A DNA stretch of 34,119 nt from positions 1 to 34,119 of the forward strand of contig JALEUQ010000042.1 of NCBI GenBank assembly GCA_022780965.1. Reading direction: 5' to 3'. The stretch comes from Clostridiales bacterium (GTDB taxonomy: Bacteria; Bacillota; Clostridia; Peptostreptococcales; Anaerovoracaceae). The notes under the pieces were generated by a model. It was not told the origin of the DNA. It made no database searches and worked only from the letters and a program-made list of their open reading frames with translations. Both the position numbers and the translations under genes were made by a program. Shown in pieces: positions 31,212 to 34,119 of the stretch. How positions within the stretch are numbered: position 1 is the first letter of the stretch; each line of letters starts with the position of its first letter.

Positions 31212-32717
31212 ATGGCTTTTATTTATCCGGAACCGTCCAGAACATTTAATGAGTACCTGCTGGTGCCAGGTTACTCTTCAACTGAGTGCAGAACTGAGAA
31301 TGTTTCTCTCAAGACACCACTTGTAAAGTACAGGAAGGGTGAAGAGGAATGTCCGCTTACAATGAACATTCCTATGGTATCAGCAATAATGCAGGCTGTA
31401 TCAGGTGACAGACTGGCTATCGCTCTGGCCAAGGAAGGCGGTGTTTCATTTATTTATGGATCACAGTCAGTTGAAGATCAGGCAGCAATGGTCAAGAGAG
31501 TTAAGGATCACAAGGCAGGCTTCGTTAAGAGCGATGCCAATATCAGACCGGATCAGACTCTGGGAGATCTGCTGGCACTGAAGGAGAGAACAGGACACTC
31601 GACTACAGCAGTAACTGAAGACGGAACGCCGGACGGCAAGATGGTAGGTCTTGTAACAAGCAGAGACTACAGAATCAGCAGAATGTCTCTGGATACCAAG
31701 GTTTCAGAATTCATGAAGCCTTTTGAGCAGCTGATTTATGCCAAGAAGGGGGTTTCACTGAGCGAAGCCAACGATATCCTTTGGGACAACAAGCTGAATG
31801 CGCTCCCTATCATCGATGAGAATCAGAGACTGGACAGTTTCATTTTCCGTAAGGACTACGAAAGCCATAAATTATACAAGGACGAGCTTCTGGACGCTCA
31901 CAAGAGATATGTTGTTGGTGCCGGAATCAACACCAGAGACTACGCGGAGAGAGTACCTGCACTTCTGGAAGCAGGCGCTGACGTGCTTTGCATAGACTCA
32001 TCAGAAGGTTTCACAGAGTGGCAGAAGCTTACTATTGACTGGATCAGAGAACACTACGGCGACACTGTTAAAGTGGGTGCAGGCAATGTTGTTGACAGAG
32101 AAGGTTTCAGATATCTGGCTGAAGCGGGTGCTGACTTTATCAAAATCGGTATCGGCGGCGGTTCAATCTGCATCACCAGAGAACAGAAGGGTATCGGCCG
32201 CGGACAGGCTTCGGCGGTTATCGATGTGGCTGCCGCCAGAGACGAATACTTCAAGGAAACCGGCGTATACATCCCAATCTGTTCAGACGGCGGCATCGTA
32301 TATGACTACCACATGACTCTGGCTCTGGCAATGGGTTCAGACTTCATGATGCTGGGAAGATACTTCTCAAGATTTGACGAATCACCTACAAACAAGCTGA
32401 CTGTAAACGGTGCAGTTGTTAAGGAATACTGGGGCGAAGGTTCCAACAGAGCGAGAAACTGGCAGAGATACGACATGGGCGGTGACAGCAAACTCAGCTT
32501 CGAAGAGGGAGTTGATTCATATGTACCGTATGCAGGTCCTCTCAGCGACAATGTGAGACAGTCCCTGCAGAAGGTTAAGTCAACAATGTGCAACTGCGGA
32601 GCACTGAGCATTCCTGAACTTCAGGAGAAAGCCAAGATTACAATCGTATCAGCCACTTCAATTGTTGAAGGCGGAGCACACGATGTAATGCTCCGTGATG
32701 CGAGAAACAGAGAGTAA
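31212..32717 (+). CDS. guaB: IMP dehydrogenase, Tritrichomonas foetus-like type
   Basis: [32 protein letters not shown]-like region, [24 protein letters not shown] catalytic loop, [17 protein letters not shown] flap. Confidence 0.93.
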   Translation: MAFIYPEPSRTFNEYLLVPGYSSTECRTENVSLKTPLVKYRKGEEECPLTMNIPMVSAIMQAVSGDRLAIALAKEGGVSFIYGSQSVEDQAAMVKRVKDHKAGFVKSDANIRPDQTLGDLLALKERTGHSTTAVTEDGTPDGKMVGLVTSRDYRISRMSLDTKVSEFMKPFEQLIYAKKGVSLSEANDILWDNKLNALPIIDENQRLDSFIFRKDYESHKLYKDELLDAHKRYVVGAGINTRDYAERVPALLEAGADVLCIDSSEGFTEWQKLTIDWIREHYGDTVKVGAGNVVDREGFRYLAEAGADFIKIGIGGGSICITREQKGIGRGQASAVIDVAAARDEYFKETGVYIPICSDGGIVYDYHMTLALAMGSDFMMLGRYFSRFDESPTNKLTVNGAVVKEYWGEGSNRARNWQRYDMGGDSKLSFEEGVDSYVPYAGPLSDNVRQSLQKVKSTMCNCGALSIPELQEKAKITIVSATSIVEGGAHDVMLRDARNRE

Positions 32718-32772
32718 TTATTGCACAATATAGTAATTGGATATATAGAACGAGCGTGATTGAGGAGGAAAC

Positions 32773-33762
32773 ATGGACATTAATGAAATCAGACGTCCGG
32801 CGGACATGGTGAGAATCACTACGCCGGAACTGGCAGATGCATATATTGAAGAACAGGTTAAGCTGATTCGTGAACAGATCGGCGACAAAAAGGTGCTGCT
32901 GGCATTGTCAGGCGGCGTTGACTCATCGGTAGTTGCAGCGCTTCTGATTAAGGCTATAGGTCAGCAGCTGGTATGTGTACACGTTAACCACGGACTTCTC
33001 CGCAAGGGGGAACCTGAACAGGTTATCGAGGTGTTCCGCAACCAGATGAATGCCAACCTGATTTATGTTGATGCAGTAGACCGTTTCCTTGACAAGCTGG
33101 AGAATGTAACAGATCCTGAAGAAAAGAGAAAGATTATCGGCGGCGAATTTATCGAGGTATTCGCAGAGGAAGCAGGCAAGCTGGACGGCATTGAGTTCCT
33201 GGCTCAGGGTACAATCTGGCCGGATGTTCTGGAGAGCGAAGAAGGCATCAAAGCGCACCACAACGCCGGTGGACTTCCTGAAGACATGGACTTCGAACTT
33301 TGCGAACCAGTAAGAATCCTTTTTAAGGACGAGGTTAGAGTAGTGGGCGACAGACTTGGTCTGCCTCACGGCATGGTATATCGCCAGCCATTCCCGGGTC
33401 CTGGACTTGGTGTACGCTGTCCGGGCGCAATCACAAGAGACAGACTTGAAGCTGTACGTGAATCAGATGCCATCCTGCGAGAAGAGTTCGACAAGAACGG
33501 TCTGGCAGATAAGGTTTGGCAGTACTTCACAGTTGTTCCTGACTTCAAGTCAACCGGTATCAAAGACGGCAAGAGAGCTTTCGAATGGTGCTGCATCGTT
33601 CGTGCCATCAATACAACTGATGTAATGACGGCAACAGTAGCTGAGATTCCGCACGAACTCATGGTGCACATCACAGACCGTATTACTCACGAAGTACCGG
33701 GAATCAACAGGGTGCTTTACGATTTCACACCTAAGCCAACAGGAACAGTAGAATTCGAATAA
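32773..33762 (+). CDS. guaA: GMP synthase ATP-pyrophosphatase + dimerisation domain, stand-alone
   Basis: LLALSGGVDSSVVAALL PP-loop; HVNHGLLRKGE; RQPFPGPGLGVRCPG; C-terminal KPTGTVEFE; no GATase domain in the ORF. Confidence 0.88.
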   Translation: MDINEIRRPADMVRITTPELADAYIEEQVKLIREQIGDKKVLLALSGGVDSSVVAALLIKAIGQQLVCVHVNHGLLRKGEPEQVIEVFRNQMNANLIYVDAVDRFLDKLENVTDPEEKRKIIGGEFIEVFAEEAGKLDGIEFLAQGTIWPDVLESEEGIKAHHNAGGLPEDMDFELCEPVRILFKDEVRVVGDRLGLPHGMVYRQPFPGPGLGVRCPGAITRDRLEAVRESDAILREEFDKNGLADKVWQYFTVVPDFKSTGIKDGKRAFEWCCIVRAINTTDVMTATVAEIPHELMVHITDRITHEVPGINRVLYDFTPKPTGTVEFE

Positions 33763-33778
33763 TATTACGATTATTTTA

Positions 33779-33804
33779 CGAGCGTTTCCTTAGGGAAGCG
33801 CTCG
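33779..33804. repeat. Stem-loop between the PPase ORF and the amidotransferase ORF
   Basis: cgagcgtttcct-ta-gggaagcgctcg, 12-bp stem allowing two G-U pairs; no following T-tract. Confidence 0.6.
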
Positions 33805-33847
33805 CTGTGTTTAGATTCTTCGCAATGCGAAGGGGAGAGGTACTTAT

Positions 33848-34119
33848 ATGAAGAATGAAAAAATCATTGTTCTCGACTTCGGCGGACAGTACAATCAGCT
33901 GATTGCCCGCAGGGTCAGAGAATGCAGCGTTTATGCAGAGGTTCATCCGTACACGAAGCCTCTTGAGGAGATTAAGGCAATGAATCCCAAGGGAATTATC
34001 CTTACGGGAGGCCCTAACAGTGTATACGATATGGAGTCGCCTCACTACGACAAGGAGCTGTTCAGCTGCGGCATTCCGATTCTGGGAATCTGCTATGGCG
34101 CACAGCTTATGGCATGGAG
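33848..34119 (+). CDS. guaA: GMP synthase glutamine amidotransferase (class I GATase), 3' end beyond window
   Basis: [50 protein letters not shown] nucleophile-Cys motif; RBS aggggagagg. Confidence 0.88.
   Translation, partial: MKNEKIIVLDFGGQYNQLIARRVRECSVYAEVHPYTKPLEEIKAMNPKGIILTGGPNSVYDMESPHYDKELFSCGIPILGICYGAQLMAW

Overview
The window reads as a gene-dense chromosomal segment from an anaerobic Clostridia-type Firmicute, mostly core genes with a few poorly characterised ones. I see no phage or transposase genes, CRISPR array, rRNA or tRNA. Contents from left to right: a truncated acidic ORF; a large zinc-ribbon/coiled-coil/TM protein; a UPF0182 membrane protein; an extended glutamine synthetase; serS; CIRCE-clpB; a MerR/BmrR-like regulator with paired SMR exporters; a membrane protein; a DnaJ/DUF5685 pair; an M20 amidohydrolase; cca; a DUF815 ATPase; rluB-tsaE-tsaB-rimI-tsaD-ABC-F; acpP-rex; a ferredoxin; a P-loop + Asp23/Gls24-like fusion; an OGG-type DNA glycosylase; CIRCE-groES-groEL; a Tritrichomonas-like IMP dehydrogenase; and an apparently split GMP synthase cut off by the window end. 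The best candidates for follow-up are: (1) the IMPDH/split-GMPS locus, (2) the P-loop-Asp23 fusion with a possible 7-codon coupled leader ORF, (3) the DnaJ (Cys-rich tail)/DUF5685 pair, where DUF5685 carries two Asp-rich motifs, (4) the 1025-aa zinc-ribbon/coiled-coil/TM protein next to UPF0182, and (5) contrasting CIRCE placement at clpB and groESL. I did not find an unmistakably new multi-gene system. All family names come from recalled motifs, with no database search.
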